From the NCBI GenBank assembly GCA_033964015.1, contig JAWWUD010000110.1, positions 367,403 through 431,402 on the forward strand: a DNA stretch of 64,000 nucleotides, read 5' to 3'. Each line of letters opens with the position of its first letter. The first letter of the stretch is position 1. The translations under genes were made by a program, and so were the position numbers. Shown piece by piece: positions 1-10,899 of the stretch. Under the pieces are notes generated by a model. That model was not told the DNA's origin. It searched no databases and saw nothing but the letters and a program-made list of their open reading frames with translations. The stretch comes from Scolanthus callimorphus. Lineage: Eukaryota > Cnidaria > Anthozoa > Actiniaria > Edwardsiidae.

Positions 1-150
1 ACAGCTTCGTTCTGTAAATTCTAATATCGGATAATATCGCAACCTTCTTGGATAATTAATGCGTTTGGAGAGAACATAGTATCTGATATTTATCTAATAT
101 TTTCACCTTTTAATTGATCATTCTAACTTTGAACAGCTTCGTTCTGTAAA
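1..150. repeat. Partial copy of ~133-bp tandem repeat
   Basis: The unit carries TAATATCGGATAATATC, a run of TATCTGATATTTATC-like words and AACAGCTTCGTTCT. The same unit recurs in tandem at about 1570-2010. Seen directly; no coding content. Confidence 0.75.
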
Positions 151-313
151 TTATATTATTATATGAACTGCAGTGGGATACTGAGTGACATCAAAATGAT
201 ACAATCGGTATCCCCACCCCCACCAGTGGGGATACGATTTTTCTCAACACATGTGGTGATATCAAATTTCAACCAATGAGCTTTCAGTATTTTCGCGCGC
301 TTATGCAAATGAG

Positions 314-902
314 GTGCTGGCAGTCGCTCTGCAAAAAATAATCGCCATGTTTTGCTTTAGTTTTCCGATTTCGCAGTGGATAAATCAGCTCTCTATCATA
401 TCAAACATGGCAAGTGTGCAAAGGTTCAAGCTAGATTTTACTGATGAAGATCTTACTGAATTCATAGACCAGCAGGAAAACGCTAACATGAAACGAAAAA
501 CTGAATTACGACGTCAAAATTTTAATGGTCTTCATTCAGGAACCAAATCCCGAACTGCTCAGGTCAACTTCAGGTGAACAATAATTACTCGTCTCTGCAA
601 GATAATCAACAAAGAGAGGATATCCAACATCTTGTCCTTCAGAGGTCCAGCTAGTACACTAGTATTGCTGCGGCAAGCTCATGTACGACGACAAAACAGC
701 TCCCTGCCGAGTAGGAAATACGAGTGTGTTCGTATGCAAAAAATGCCGGCAGAGACGGTGCAACAAACTGCTTCGACAACGGGATTTGGCTCTCTCATTC
801 AATACTGGAACAATTACAGGTGGAACGTTAAATATCAATGTCAACTTGCAACAAATAGATCCCCTGAAAAACGAGAGAGTTCTGCAGTTTTTGAAGAAGT
901 AA
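314..902 (+). pseudogene. Decayed Crypton-type (KIAA1958/DUF3504-like) recombinase locus lacking the catalytic core
   Basis: Two pieces of a recognisable family remain. The first (best start ATG at 408, within an ORF ending at 577) encodes an N-terminal segment with FTDEDLTEFIDQQENANMKR, the helical start typical of Crypton-derived tyrosine recombinase genes. It ends at CAG/GTGAAC, which could be a splice donor. The second (681-902) ends in a TGTITGGTLNINVNLQQ-like tail, the Gly/Thr/Asn-rich C-terminus common in that family. The H-x-x-R and Tyr catalytic region is absent between them, and the second piece needs a frame change near 790. I infer an internally deleted, inactive copy. The family assignment rests on recalled motif similarity, so it is moderate. 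Confidence 0.45.
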
Positions 903-1223
903 AAAATGGAAACAAGTAAGCTACGCTTACGGGTCGATACGAGCTTTGGAAAGTAGCGACGAGAGTCTGACAAGAAAGTAAGTCAGGAGTAAAGTAAGGA
1001 ACTTGCCGATCATCTTATAATTAATGCCACAACAGTTTGTGGGTTTTGTGCACTCTTGGTCATTTTAATTTGTAGTTTGATGATAAAAACTTTTTTTTTT
1101 TTTAATTGAAAAATGAAAGGACTTCTAAAGTTTATGAGACATAAATTGGGAACCACTTAGCTAATGTGTTTCCACAAGCCTTTTTCGAAAATCATTGAAT
1201 TTGTAGTTCATATAATAAACAGA

Positions 1224-1362
1224 ATATTACATGGTCGCTTAGAGATACGAATTTTATCTTCTCGTGTTAATATTATCTCTCACTCGTTCGCTGCGCTCAC
1301 TCGTGAGAGATAATATCAACACTCGAAGATAAAATTCGTATCTCCGCGCGCCCATGTAATAT
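1224..1362. repeat. Inverted repeat (hairpin 1)
   Basis: Arms of about 60 bp run from ATATTACATGG to CCATGTAATAT with a short loop at about 1284-1300 (TCGTTCGCTGCGCTCA). Part of the right arm, CACTCGAAGATAAAATTCGT, recurs alone at 34633-34660, which marks it as a dispersed repeat. Confidence 0.85.
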
Positions 1363-1379
1363 CCTCTATATATCGGATA

Positions 1380-1433
1380 GAATCCTATGATATCTCTTTT
1401 TGTGTAAATTGAGGACGAGATATCATAGGATTC
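1380..1433. repeat. Inverted repeat (hairpin 2)
   Basis: The 17-bp arms GAATCCTATGATATCTC and GAGATATCATAGGATTC are perfect complements around a ~20-bp loop. Confidence 0.85.
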
Positions 1434-1437
1434 AAGT

Positions 1438-1580
1438 ATATTCAAAGCGTTCAGTCGGTAGATTCCGCCGAAAATAGCACTCAAAAAGGCGATATCACCC
1501 TCGTCGCTGCGCGACTCGTGCGATATCGCTTTTTTCGTGCTATTTTCTTAGCGGAATCTAGCCTCCTGAAGCTTTGAATA
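1438..1580. repeat. Inverted repeat (hairpin 3)
   Basis: Outer arms TATTCAAAGCGTTCAG / CTGAAGCTTTGAATA and inner arms AGATTCCGC / GCGGAATCT with GGCGATATC / GATATCGCT form a near-complete foldback. The loop is rich in CG dinucleotides, like that of hairpin 1. Confidence 0.8.
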
Positions 1581-2010
1581 ATCCTATAATATTGCAATCG
1601 TCTTGGATAGTTAATGCGCTTTGAGAGAAACAGTATCTGATATTTATCTGATATTTTCACCTTCCAATTGATCAATCTAACTTTGAACAGCTTCGTTCTA
1701 TAAATTCTAATATCGGATAATATCACAATTTTCTTGAATAGTTAATGTGTTTGGAGAGAAACATAGTATCTGATATTTATCTGATATTTTCACCTTCTAG
1801 TTGATCATTCTAACTTTGAACAGCTTCGTTCTATAAATTCTAATATCGGATAATATCACAATCTCCTTGGATAGTTAGTGTTTGGGGAGAAACATAGTAT
1901 GTGATATTTATCCGATATTTAGTATGTGATATTTATCCGATATTTTGTCCTTCGAACTTTGAACACCTTTGTCCAAATTCTAATATCGGATAATAATATC
2001 TCAATCTTCT
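1570..2010. repeat. ~133-bp tandem repeat, about three copies
   Basis: The TAATATCGGATAATATC word recurs at about 1708, 1841 and 1981, giving periods of 133-140 bp. Each unit contains AACAGCTTCGTTCTATAAATTC. The array is imperfect and partly self-complementary. Confidence 0.8.
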
Positions 2011-2600
2011 TGTATACAGGGGCAGATCCAGGTGTGGTGATGGAGGAGTCTTGTCACCATCCCCCATTTTTTGCAAAAACAATCAAAATCCTTTCATAAT
2101 TTAAAGTAATAGAATTTTGTTACCTTATATAAAAATTTGGAGAAATTGTGTTTTTCCTTTCAGAATTTGAAAAAGGCAGCATGCTCGCATTTGCGCACTT
2201 TTTGGATTATCTTAGTCAGACACTTAATGATATAACAATTTTAGTGCACTAATTCACCTTCTGGGCATTCGCAAATGATATCCTGATATGAGCACCTCAT
2301 CAATTGGATACAGAATGCGTGGCATACAGAGTAGGCTTGTTCCGATTGCACAGGAAAATTGCCAAAAAGTACTCGAAAAATGGCATAAATTGTGGTGAAA
2401 CATGGTCGAATTTCGGAACATTTGTTATTTCTAACTTTTCATAAAGCCTGGCGTGAGAAATATAGTATCAGAAACTATTTTTATCAGTAATGAATTGTTT
2501 CCTTTAAATGATATCAATATGGTCCCACAATTTCAATCCACAAGCATATTTTGCGATCACTAGCTTTGGAATTGCGTTTTGGAAGGTAACAATCCTTTGC
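2011..2600. other. Non-coding stretch, nothing recognised
   Basis: AT-rich sequence with no convincing ORF, splice pair, TIR or tandem repeat that I can see. Confidence 0.5.
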
Positions 2601-3433
2601 GTCATCATATTTCCATCCTAGTTCACCATACACATAGCCTCGTTCTACAAATGTTTAGGAGAGAACTAGCTCACTATACACATCTTGGTTCTACAAATGC
2701 GCTGGAAAGAACTAGTTCACGGCTTGAAATAGTTTTGAAAACACTAACAGCGATGGATCTGGATCCAAAATGGATGCAATGTCCCAATAAAATCGAATAC
2801 AAATAGAGAGAAAGGACAAAACAGACAAGATTTATGCCGACGTTTCGGACTCTTTACTTTCAGTCCTTCATCAGGGCGGTTAAGAACTAGTTCACTATAC
2901 ACATATCTTCGTTCTACAAATGCGCTGGAAAGAACTAGCTCACTATACCCACATAGCTTCGTTCTACAGATGCACTGGAAAGAACTTGTTCACAATACCC
3001 ACATAGCTTCGTTCTACAAATGCACTGGAAAGAACTAGTTCACTATACACATATCTTCGTTCTACAAATGCGCTGGAAAGAAGTAATTCACTATACACAT
3101 ATCTTCGTTCTACAAATGCGCTGGAAAGAACTAGTTCACTATACACATAGCTTCGTTCCACAAATGCGCTGGGAAGAACTAGTTTACTATCACATATCTT
3201 CGTTCTAAAAATGCGCTGAAAAGAACTAGTTCACTATAAACATATCTTCGTTCTACAAATGCGCTGGAGAGAACGTTCACTATACCCACATAGCTTCGTT
3301 CTACAAATGCGCTGGAAAGAACTAGTTCACTATACGCATGGCCTTGTTCTAAAAAATTGGCTGAGGGAACTTGTTCAATATACACATAGCTTCGTTACAG
3401 ATGCGCAGGAAACTATAGTTCACTATACACATA
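2600..3433 (+). repeat. 48-bp satellite, left block
   Basis: The unit reads approximately GAACTAGTTCACTATACACA then TAGCTTCGTTCTACAAATGC then GCTGGAAA, 48 bp. It includes the perfect palindrome GAACTAGTTC. About 14 units are present, broken at about 2724-2884 by ~160 bp of unrelated DNA that contains GACGTTTCGGACTC and AGTCCTTCATCAGGG. The block ends at the TIR of the 6.4-kb element. Confidence 0.9.
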
Positions 3434-3460
3434 CTCAGGCATATTAAGGCTTGACTTGAG

Positions 3461-4610
3461 CATGAAAACGAGGCTATTTTTAATTTTTGCCTCCATATCG
3501 TTTTGTGATTGCAATCGAGTGCTGAGACTAAAGTACGATGTTGAGGGTGGTTAGAGGAACCCTTCAATCAAGTTTCGTTGCCATGGCAATTAATCTGAAT
3601 TTATTATGCAATAAAACCTCCCACCAAAATCTGTCATGTTTTGATCGGAAAATGGGGAATACAGAAAAGGCATACACTAGTGCATTTTGTTTTTTTCCTA
3701 AGAGATGTAGAGCTTACCTAGACAATCACGTCTTTTAAGGCTGGCAACGACATCACCATTGACACTTTTTGCGACTTTAAACTCCACAACCGCCATTATT
3801 CAATGATTTTAGCTGTTTCAGGGAGAACAAAGCGAGTCCAAAGCTAGCTGGACATCATTAAAAGACGCTAAGACATAGGTTAACAAGAGTACTTTGGTTT
3901 TGTTAGAGTCTTCTTTTGATTTAAAAGGGTTAAGTCTTCCCCATTTTGCGGAGAAGGTATAAACGGTCATTCCCTTCGAAGATCCGCCATTTTGTTTTAC
4001 AGTCACGCAAGACGGGTGTCGAGTGACAAAAGATATCCTTTGCCTCCCCCGAGCAGTTTTACTCCAACACAATAGATTTGTCGCTGCCCCAGCCCCACTA
4101 AGGAAATAAAGCACAGGGAACCCCGCAGAACACGACAAAAATAGAATCATTTTCAAGATGGCGGACGAAGCCTGTGAAACACGGAAGCATTTTACTTGAT
4201 GTTTTGGAGCAAACTAATACGTTAAACCGGGTTTGTAACAACATATTATCCATGTATGAAACCTCTAATACGTACTTGACTAAAATAAAACTCATTTTAA
4301 ATTATTTTAGTATAAAATTTGTTGCATTGTTTACGATACCAAACAAGAAAGAATCCCCCGTTCTTTTCACGAAGGTTATGCCGTTTTCTGGTTCTCTAAA
4401 ATTAAAAGGCGCGTAAATTGTACCGGTTTTGATGCGATAATATCTAACAGGTCTCATTTTACACAATAAATACCCAATCGCGCTCGGATTGAAGTCAGTT
4501 ACGTTTCGTTTACCGCCAATTCTAGTGCTCAGAATAATAACTTAATTCCAACCTGTAGATCGCAGTATTTTATTTTTTTTAAGCCTCGACATATATTTTA
4601 TCGAGTTAAA
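3461..4610. other. Left non-coding flank of the 6.4-kb element
   Basis: No convincing gene. A short ATG-led reading frame at 4159 (13 codons, MADEACETRKHFT) ends quickly. AT-rich sequence at 4560-4600 precedes the gene start and could hold its promoter; no clear TATA box can be singled out. Confidence 0.5.
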
Positions 4611-7600
4611 ATGTCAATGAAGGCGGAATGCGCCTGGGGAAGAGCTTGTATTCGTGAAACCAAGAAACTGTGCTCAATAAAGAGGGCTGTTGGAGAAGAC
4701 ACAGCAAAGTTTGGAGCAAGGGTACTACAGGAGAGGTACAAGCTATATTCTCAGCATTTTGACGGATATTCGCACTTCAATCTAAGTCAATATGAGTTCA
4801 ATCGAGTCTGCAAGGTAGTGGACAATGATATTGGCAACTGGAGAAACAAACAGGATAAAGACATATATCTTTCAAGGTTTTGCATGGGAAATTGGACAGG
4901 AGGGAACATTATGACTAAGGAAACAAGAGCAAGGCATTCCCTGACTAACTGCAAAGCATGTCTTCTGTTTAATTCCCAACTCCAGTCTACCTATCCAGTT
5001 AAAAAGATGAATCTATATGCAAAGAAAGGTCCCTTGAGTGAGCTACGTGCTGATGCACAAAGCCACACCAAACCCCTTGCCACAGAAAAGCCATGGAAAG
5101 TAACAAATAAACAACTAAAATCAGTAGGTCAAGCCATTTATTCTACATATAATGAAAAATGCAAAGAAAATTTTGGGAAGACTTTGAGTGAGATTTTAGT
5201 CTTGGTCCCAGAGGCTTCACTGGAGAAGAAACTTTCCCCTGTGGAAAAAAGAAAACAAAAAAGGGATAAGCAGCGGCAGATGAAAACAGAGTTAGAGAAA
5301 AAAATGTTTCATGAAAACGACACAGGGAAGCATTTATCATCAAATGAGTCATACAGCTCACGGCAAAATCGAAGATTGACAGAGCACTTTGAAACAATAG
5401 AGGAAGCTACAGAAAGGGGAAAAGTTACACCACCCAAAGTAAAAGAGCGGTCTCATACCCCTGCTGCATCAAATATCACTGGCAATATAGAAGAACTCCT
5501 TAAAGATATAAGTGAATGGCCTCAAGGTAAAATCAACTGGTCTGAGAAAGCCCGCCAATATAACATTCGGCATAAAAATCAAGAGGCTTCTCCCCAAAAT
5601 GGTGGTCAGCTACTCAAGGCCCTTTTAATGAAAACAGATGGAGTGGATATGACACGCTTTGAAGAACCAGCAGATGATGCATGTACAAACACATCAGGTA
5701 TATTATTTATCTTAACAACTAGGCAGGTATTATGATGTAAGTCCAGGTTGTTGGGGAAGGGGAGGTCCATGAAAGTTAAGAAATTGTCATTGAATTCAAG
5801 AAACCAACATCTAGCTTCATTTTCACTTACTGAGCTATGTAAACAGTGCTTGTAAGAAAACAGTTCCTCTACTGTTCCTTTACTAAAAAATGTGGTTTAA
5901 TTAATATTTGCAGGGTTCCGGGTGAGACGAGCACTCAAAAAGCAGAACGGGAATGACATTTCAGTACCAGTTCCTCGGACAAATCAACAAATCAGGAATG
6001 AAATCAACACACTCATAGAAAACGGAACTTATGATATTGGCAATCCTGTTGTAGAAACTGAGATAACCAGATTATCCATCAACCCAGAAGGAGAAATCGA
6101 GCACAAAAATCTCAAGGTCTGTGCTAGAAAAATTCCGCTCACGCAAATAAGAAAAGATGCACTTCAAAGAAACAAGGAACTTTTAAAAATAAAAGATGAT
6201 AAATACTACAGTGATTTGAATGAAGAGGAAATTAAGAAAGAATTAAAGAAAATTAATGAAAGCACAACAGGAGGTGTAGATGAGCTAAGGGAAAAGCTCA
6301 AGAGAATGCAGCGACAAAGGCACTGGTTACTCTGGCATGATCACTCAGCACTAGCAAATCATGGGCATGTGCTGTTTTGTGTCAGAGAGCTATATGATAC
6401 AGCAATTCACATGACAAATGAAGAAGCAGCCATCAAAACAAAACAAACTATTGATGTTCAGGCTACAATAGAAGCACCACAGCTGTATATACTAGGCTAT
6501 GGCAATTCATCGATAGAAGATCAGCTGAAATTTGTCCCTACACGCCAAGAAGATTTACGTCAACTTAGCCAGTCTATACAAACAGAGACAGGTGAAGAAA
6601 TAACAGATGTAATGAGATTTATGAATGGGGACTTTCCAGCAGCACAGTTTGAAGATGGGACACAACTGGGTGGTACTTACAGTTGCCCTGGATGTGACAC
6701 CAACATCAACTCAAGCTTCAACCTTGGATATGCTCTGCAAAGGCAGTATAAAACAATTCAAGAAAAGAAGCAATTGGTTTTATCTGGCCCTTGTGGCAGA
6801 CAGAAAACTCCCCACCCATATAAAAACTTGAAGGTTGACCAGCTAAGGCCTGAATTGCAAGCAAGAGGACGGGATGTGGAGGGAAAGAGACGAGATGAGC
6901 TTGAGAAAGAACTTGCTGAAATTCTCGGTGGTTCCACAAGACTCCCTCCCTTATTAACCAACGATGGAGATGTGGAAGAGCTCAACTTGGGGTCCTATGA
7001 GGTGTTATGCTTTGAGGCCTTGCACTGTGCAATGAATCATATCAAGAACATTCTACAAGAGCTTCCTCATCATGTTACCAATATTGAAGCCCTTATCAAG
7101 CTCAAGGAAATCATGGCAATACAACTACGCAAAGACAAACTCAGGGGAGTGGACTACAGAAAGACTCTGATATATGTGACGATTGGTCTTTACCCACTGG
7201 TCAATCGCCACATCAAAGTACTGCTTGTGACTCTATGTGAAATAACTGAGATCTTGTATTCTCAAGATAACAAAAGATCCCCAAGAGTGGTTCTCCGTCT
7301 TCACAACCTGTGCTGGAGACATGCAATGAGTTGTCGCAAGGTCTTGACTCCACCAAAGGCCTTAACGTACAGAAAACTGTTTGGAATCTATTTCCACAGT
7401 TGTGTGAGTCATGCTCCTCAGCTTTTGAGGCTAGTTTCACACAGGTCAACAAATGCAGAAATGCTTGAGAGGTTTTTCGAAAAGATATCTGACATCACAA
7501 AGAAGACCTGGAGTAGAAGAATTGAAGACCTCTCAAAGAATGCGATTCTGCACTTAAAGCAGTCAGAATCTGCCAGAAAGCCTGCAAGCGGATTCATACT

Positions 7601-8591
7601 GAAAGAAGAAAGAGAAATAAGCAAGATTGCAAAAGCTCTCCCTAAGATGGACAATACCTATGTTTTGAAGGAGGACATGGAGAAACATGCAGATGATTGG
7701 GAAGCTCATTTAAAGCTGATTGCAGATTTTTTGAGGAAAGGAGAAGGGACGTGGTGGCAAGAAACAGAAGATGGAGTCGAATTTTTTGATGGGCCAGATG
7801 AGGAGAGCGTCAAAGAAGAAGGTCCAAGGCTTCACCACTTTCGGTCATCTTGTATCAAAAAAGAGCAAGAGCTTCTAGTCAATCACTGGAAAGAATGTCT
7901 CAAAGAAAATGTCAAGGTCCCTGCAATAAAACTCAGATCTCCAGATGGTAGGTGGCACAGATCAGAATCATGCTGTGCCTTGCCAAATGAAACACCTTTG
8001 CCTGAGTACAGAGAAACAACAGAGATTCAAAATAATGACCATCAACCCTTAAGGGGCTCAGGACAACTAAATGATGTGGAGGAAGAGGAGGAAGAGGATG
8101 TGATTGGAGCTGACTCTGACAGTGAGGACAATGAAAACAATGATTCTGAACTCACTGCGACCAAGGAACAAGGCAGTGTGAATGCAACAGGAAGCCCAAA
8201 ACAACAAGAAGCAATACAGATGCATGTAGAGGATAATTCAGAGGATGTGTGTGATACCAACATTTATCAGCAAGTAGAACAAACTGTAGAAAGAATAACA
8301 GAGAAAACAGAGGCCATGGAGGTTGAGCAACAGGAGGAACTGCCACAGGGAAAGGGAACCAAAGACCAGGAAGAAGAAGAAACTATGGAGCCCCCAGCAA
8401 AAAAGAAGAAAACCCAGGGACAATGTACACTTGTTTCTAAAACTGCCAATGCTCTTATGGAAATTCTTGGTCTTTCTGATGAATTAATTCTCTTCGACAA
8501 AACTAAGGAAAAGTTAAGGCCAACCCAAAGTCAATGTACTACAAAGACCGTTTCAAAACACAGCTGGCAAAAATACAGGTCAAGACATTAA
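4611..8591 (+). CDS. Two-exon SAP-motif protein, putative transposase of the 6.4-kb element
   Basis: Exon 1 is 4611-5697 and exon 2 starts at 5914. The 216-bp intron has donor CAG/GTATAT and acceptor TTGCAG/GG, and joining keeps the frame across a split Gly codon. Exon 1 (~362 aa) has a basic segment (KRKQKRDKQRQMK) and a C-terminal KINWSEKARQYN...NGGQLLK motif. Exon 2 (~890 aa) has two SAP-like DNA-binding motifs, one near residues 95-130 of the exon (DLNEEEIKKELKKI) and one near 308-342 (NLKVDQLRPELQARG). Between them are WLLWHDHSALANHGH and a CPGC pair. A conserved-looking block follows (YFHSCVSHAPQLLRLVSHRS, then NAEMLERFFEKI), then an acidic tract and a PPAKKKK basic signal. It resembles multi-copy uncharacterised cnidarian proteins I recall, but I assign no named family. 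Its position inside TIRs suggests transposition; catalytic residues were not identified. Confidence 0.75.
5698..5913 (+). other. Intron of the SAP-motif gene
   Basis: GT..AG borders, AT-rich, with a pyrimidine-containing acceptor. Removing it fuses the two long frames without a stop, which is strong internal support for splicing. Confidence 0.8.
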
Positions 8592-8740
8592 GAGAATACA
8601 CGTCTCTGCATGATAAGCTGACCCTCACAAAATCAACAGGCACAGAAGAACTGGTCTTGAGAAAAATCACTGATAGAAAATACAAAATTGCTGAGGGGCT
8701 ATTGAAATCATGGAAAATGGAAAACATTTTGTATGAGTGA
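8510..8740 (+). pseudogene. Out-of-frame C-terminal extension of the SAP-motif gene
   Basis: A second frame open to the stop at 8740 encodes a lysine-rich helical tail (KTQLAKIQVKTLREYTSLHD ... KIAEGLLKSWKM). It reads like the natural C-terminus, with the main frame lost by a 1-bp indel at roughly 8510-8534. If so, this copy is mildly damaged, or the indel is an assembly error. A short third intron is possible but I see no good donor/acceptor pair. Confidence 0.45.
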
Positions 8741-9796
8741 ACTAATAATTTCTCAACTGGAAATATTTTTTAGGAACTGAAAATAAACATAGGAAGGATA
8801 ATGCTTTGCTAAGCAGAGGTAAAGGTGAAGCATTTTGGAGCAGTGTAGAATATGTACCATTTTGCTGTATAAATAACCCAAAGTGATTTCACCTTGCCAA
8901 AAGCATAGCCCACAACAGGCAAAGGCTTACCAATCAAAATGGGAATTAAATCAAGCTCAAACACTCTTCGTAGTTGCTGAAAGCAAGCTGTATTAAATAA
9001 TGTACAAAATAGTTATTTTATAATCCATTATTGCGCTTAATAGATTGCTGATATTAAGCTTATAAGCGCTACACAAGTGCTTATTGTTATTATGTAACAT
9101 AGTAGTAGTAGTTAGTAGCATTTAATTTAGCTTGAATTGAACTAGAAACATCAGAATGGCCTTTTTGGTGCCAGTATTTTGCAAAAAATAAAATATATTA
9201 TTTCACAACTTACCGTAGTTCCCCTTTCATGTCCATTTATCTTTGGTACTGTACTCTAGTGGGTTTACAAACTAACAAACAAACAGCATAATAAATTAGT
9301 TGTGATCAAAATCCAACTTCTCCTGCAATATGGCAGCTAAATTATATAACGAAGTAAGGAGAATTCCGATTTCAGTTTTCACAGACAACAATGGTTTCAC
9401 AGAAGCCAGTAGTCACGTCATTAGAGCCATCATTGAGTAAAATATCATGTCTAATTTAGAACAATTTCACACATATTTCCTCACTATTCCTTAAAGCATA
9501 ATTAATTGTCGCAAACCACGATTGTATCGGTAATCGGTAGGTTTGCCCCATCGGCTCACGCAATATGACAGTGGTAAAGTTGAAAATAACGGCAAATATA
9601 CACGGAAGCAATATAAAATACTCAGCAATATTGACTTACCTTAAACTCCAATCTTTCTTTAACCAAAAATCACTCGAATGTGTCCCCAAGATACGTTAAA
9701 TGCGGCTAAGAAGCCGTTCAGTTGAGGATTATCGGCCGCCATCTTGAATTTCTAAAGACTAGAGCTTGGTCCTTCGCAGGGGTATTTTGGACCTCT
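8741..9796. other. Right non-coding flank of the 6.4-kb element
   Basis: No gene seen. Candidate polyadenylation signals occur (AATAAA-like at 8779 and around 9187), consistent with 3' processing of the upstream gene. Confidence 0.45.
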
Positions 9797-9820
9797 CAGT
9801 CAGGCCTTAATATGCCTGAG

Positions 9821-9910
9821 TATCCTCGTTCTACAAATGCGCTGAAGGAGCTCGTTCACTATACACATATCTTCGTTCTACAAATGCGCTGGAAAGAACT
9901 AGTTCACATA
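9821..9910 (+). repeat. 48-bp satellite remnant
   Basis: Two units in the same orientation as the left block lie between the 6.4-kb element and the LINE tail, showing that both inserted into one array. Confidence 0.85.
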
Positions 9911-10738
9911 TAATAATAATAATAAAATGTTCCTGAGCATTTAAAAATTCTGAATGCTCTTACAATATTGTTTTACCTATGTTTTACAAATCTTATAACT
10001 GTTGATAAATGTACAATGAGTTATTAAAAAGTAAAATATAATAAAAAGTGACTAACTAATGGGAAAGATAAAAGTCCTACAGTTAGATAAGAACAAGAAA
10101 ATATAAAATAATAATAATAATAATATATCATTTATTGAATAAAAATGTCTTAAGTTTGGATTTGAAAGACGAAAGGGAAGGTTCGGACCCGACGTTGTGT
10201 GGCAGCGTATTCCAAAGAGTGGCAGCAGCAAAAGCAAAGGAATGGTCGCCATAGGTTTTAGAGCGAGATAAAAGGTTCAGATACATAGGCTGGAGCCTGG
10301 CCGTGAAGTGACTTGAAAGTTATCAAAAGGATCTTAAAATTGATTCTCATACGGACAGGGAGCCAGTGCAGCGCGCGAAGAACGGGAGTGATGTGTTCAT
10401 GTTTCTTAGATCTAGTCACTAGCCTAGCTGCCATGTTTTGTATGCGTTGGAGCTTATCAAGCTGTGACACCGGTAGGCCATAGAGGATTGAATTGAAATA
10501 ATCTAGTTTAGAGGTTATAAACGCATGTGCAATTGTCTCGCAGTCAGCTTGTGTCAGGTATCTGCGGATTCTGCCTATGTTTTTAATGGCAAAAGACGCA
10601 GATTTGCATATATTATTAACATGCGTGTTTAGGGTCAAGTGGGTGTCAATGGTGACCCCAAGGTCTCTGGCTGCAGGTACTGGGGATATCGAGGCTTATT
10701 CGATATCGAGAAGACTGAGATAGCTCTTACACGTAAAA
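9911..10738 (-). mobile_element. CR1/L2-like LINE, 3' end with reverse-transcriptase tail
   Basis: On the minus strand, 10638-10258 encodes the C-terminal part of a non-LTR reverse transcriptase (LDYFNSILYGLP, LQRIQNMAARLV, LHWLPVRMRINFKIL). The preceding residues RDLGVTID lie just upstream at about 10660. One frameshift near 10262 separates it from the tail LWNTLPHNV...FLFNK, which stops near 10132. (ATA)n tracts at 10108-10127 and 9911-9926 fit the short 3' microsatellite of this clade. The rest of the element is missing (5' truncation). Satellite flanks both sides. Confidence 0.85.
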
Positions 10739-10747
10739 AATCCGAGA

Positions 10748-10895
10748 TTTCACTATACACATATCCTCGTTCTACAAATGCGCTTGAAAGAACTAGTTCA
10801 CTATACACATATCCTCGTTCTACAAATGCGCAGGCGAGAACTAGATCACTTTACGCATACCCTCGTTCCATAGTGCGCTGGAAAGAACTAGTTTC
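10748..10895 (+). repeat. 48-bp satellite, plus orientation
   Basis: Three units in plus orientation stand before the array flips. Confidence 0.85.
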
Positions 10896-10899
10896 TCTT

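Larger units (their letters stand above)
3434..9820 (+). mobile_element. 6.4-kb TIR DNA transposon inserted in the 48-bp satellite
   Basis: The ends are inverted repeats of about 27 bp. The left begins CTCAGGCATATTAAGGC and the right ends GCCTTAATATGCCTGAG, with two mismatches across 27 bp. Satellite sequence abuts both ends, and a TA dinucleotide (3432-3433 and 9821-9822) is duplicated. The interior holds one spliced gene (4611-8591 or 8740) flanked by about 1.1 kb of non-coding DNA on each side. This layout is what an autonomous cut-and-paste transposon would show, with the gene as the transposase candidate. I cannot place the TIRs in a named superfamily. Confidence 0.8.

Noticed and set aside
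2820..2885. Functional site at GACGTTTCGGACTC...TCATCAGGG
   Set aside because: It resembles a common dispersed repeat word; there is not enough context to assign it.
8042..8500. Antisense frames opposite the acidic region of the SAP gene
   Set aside because: Shadows of the GAA/GAG-rich coding strand, giving Ser/Leu/Phe-rich low-complexity translations.
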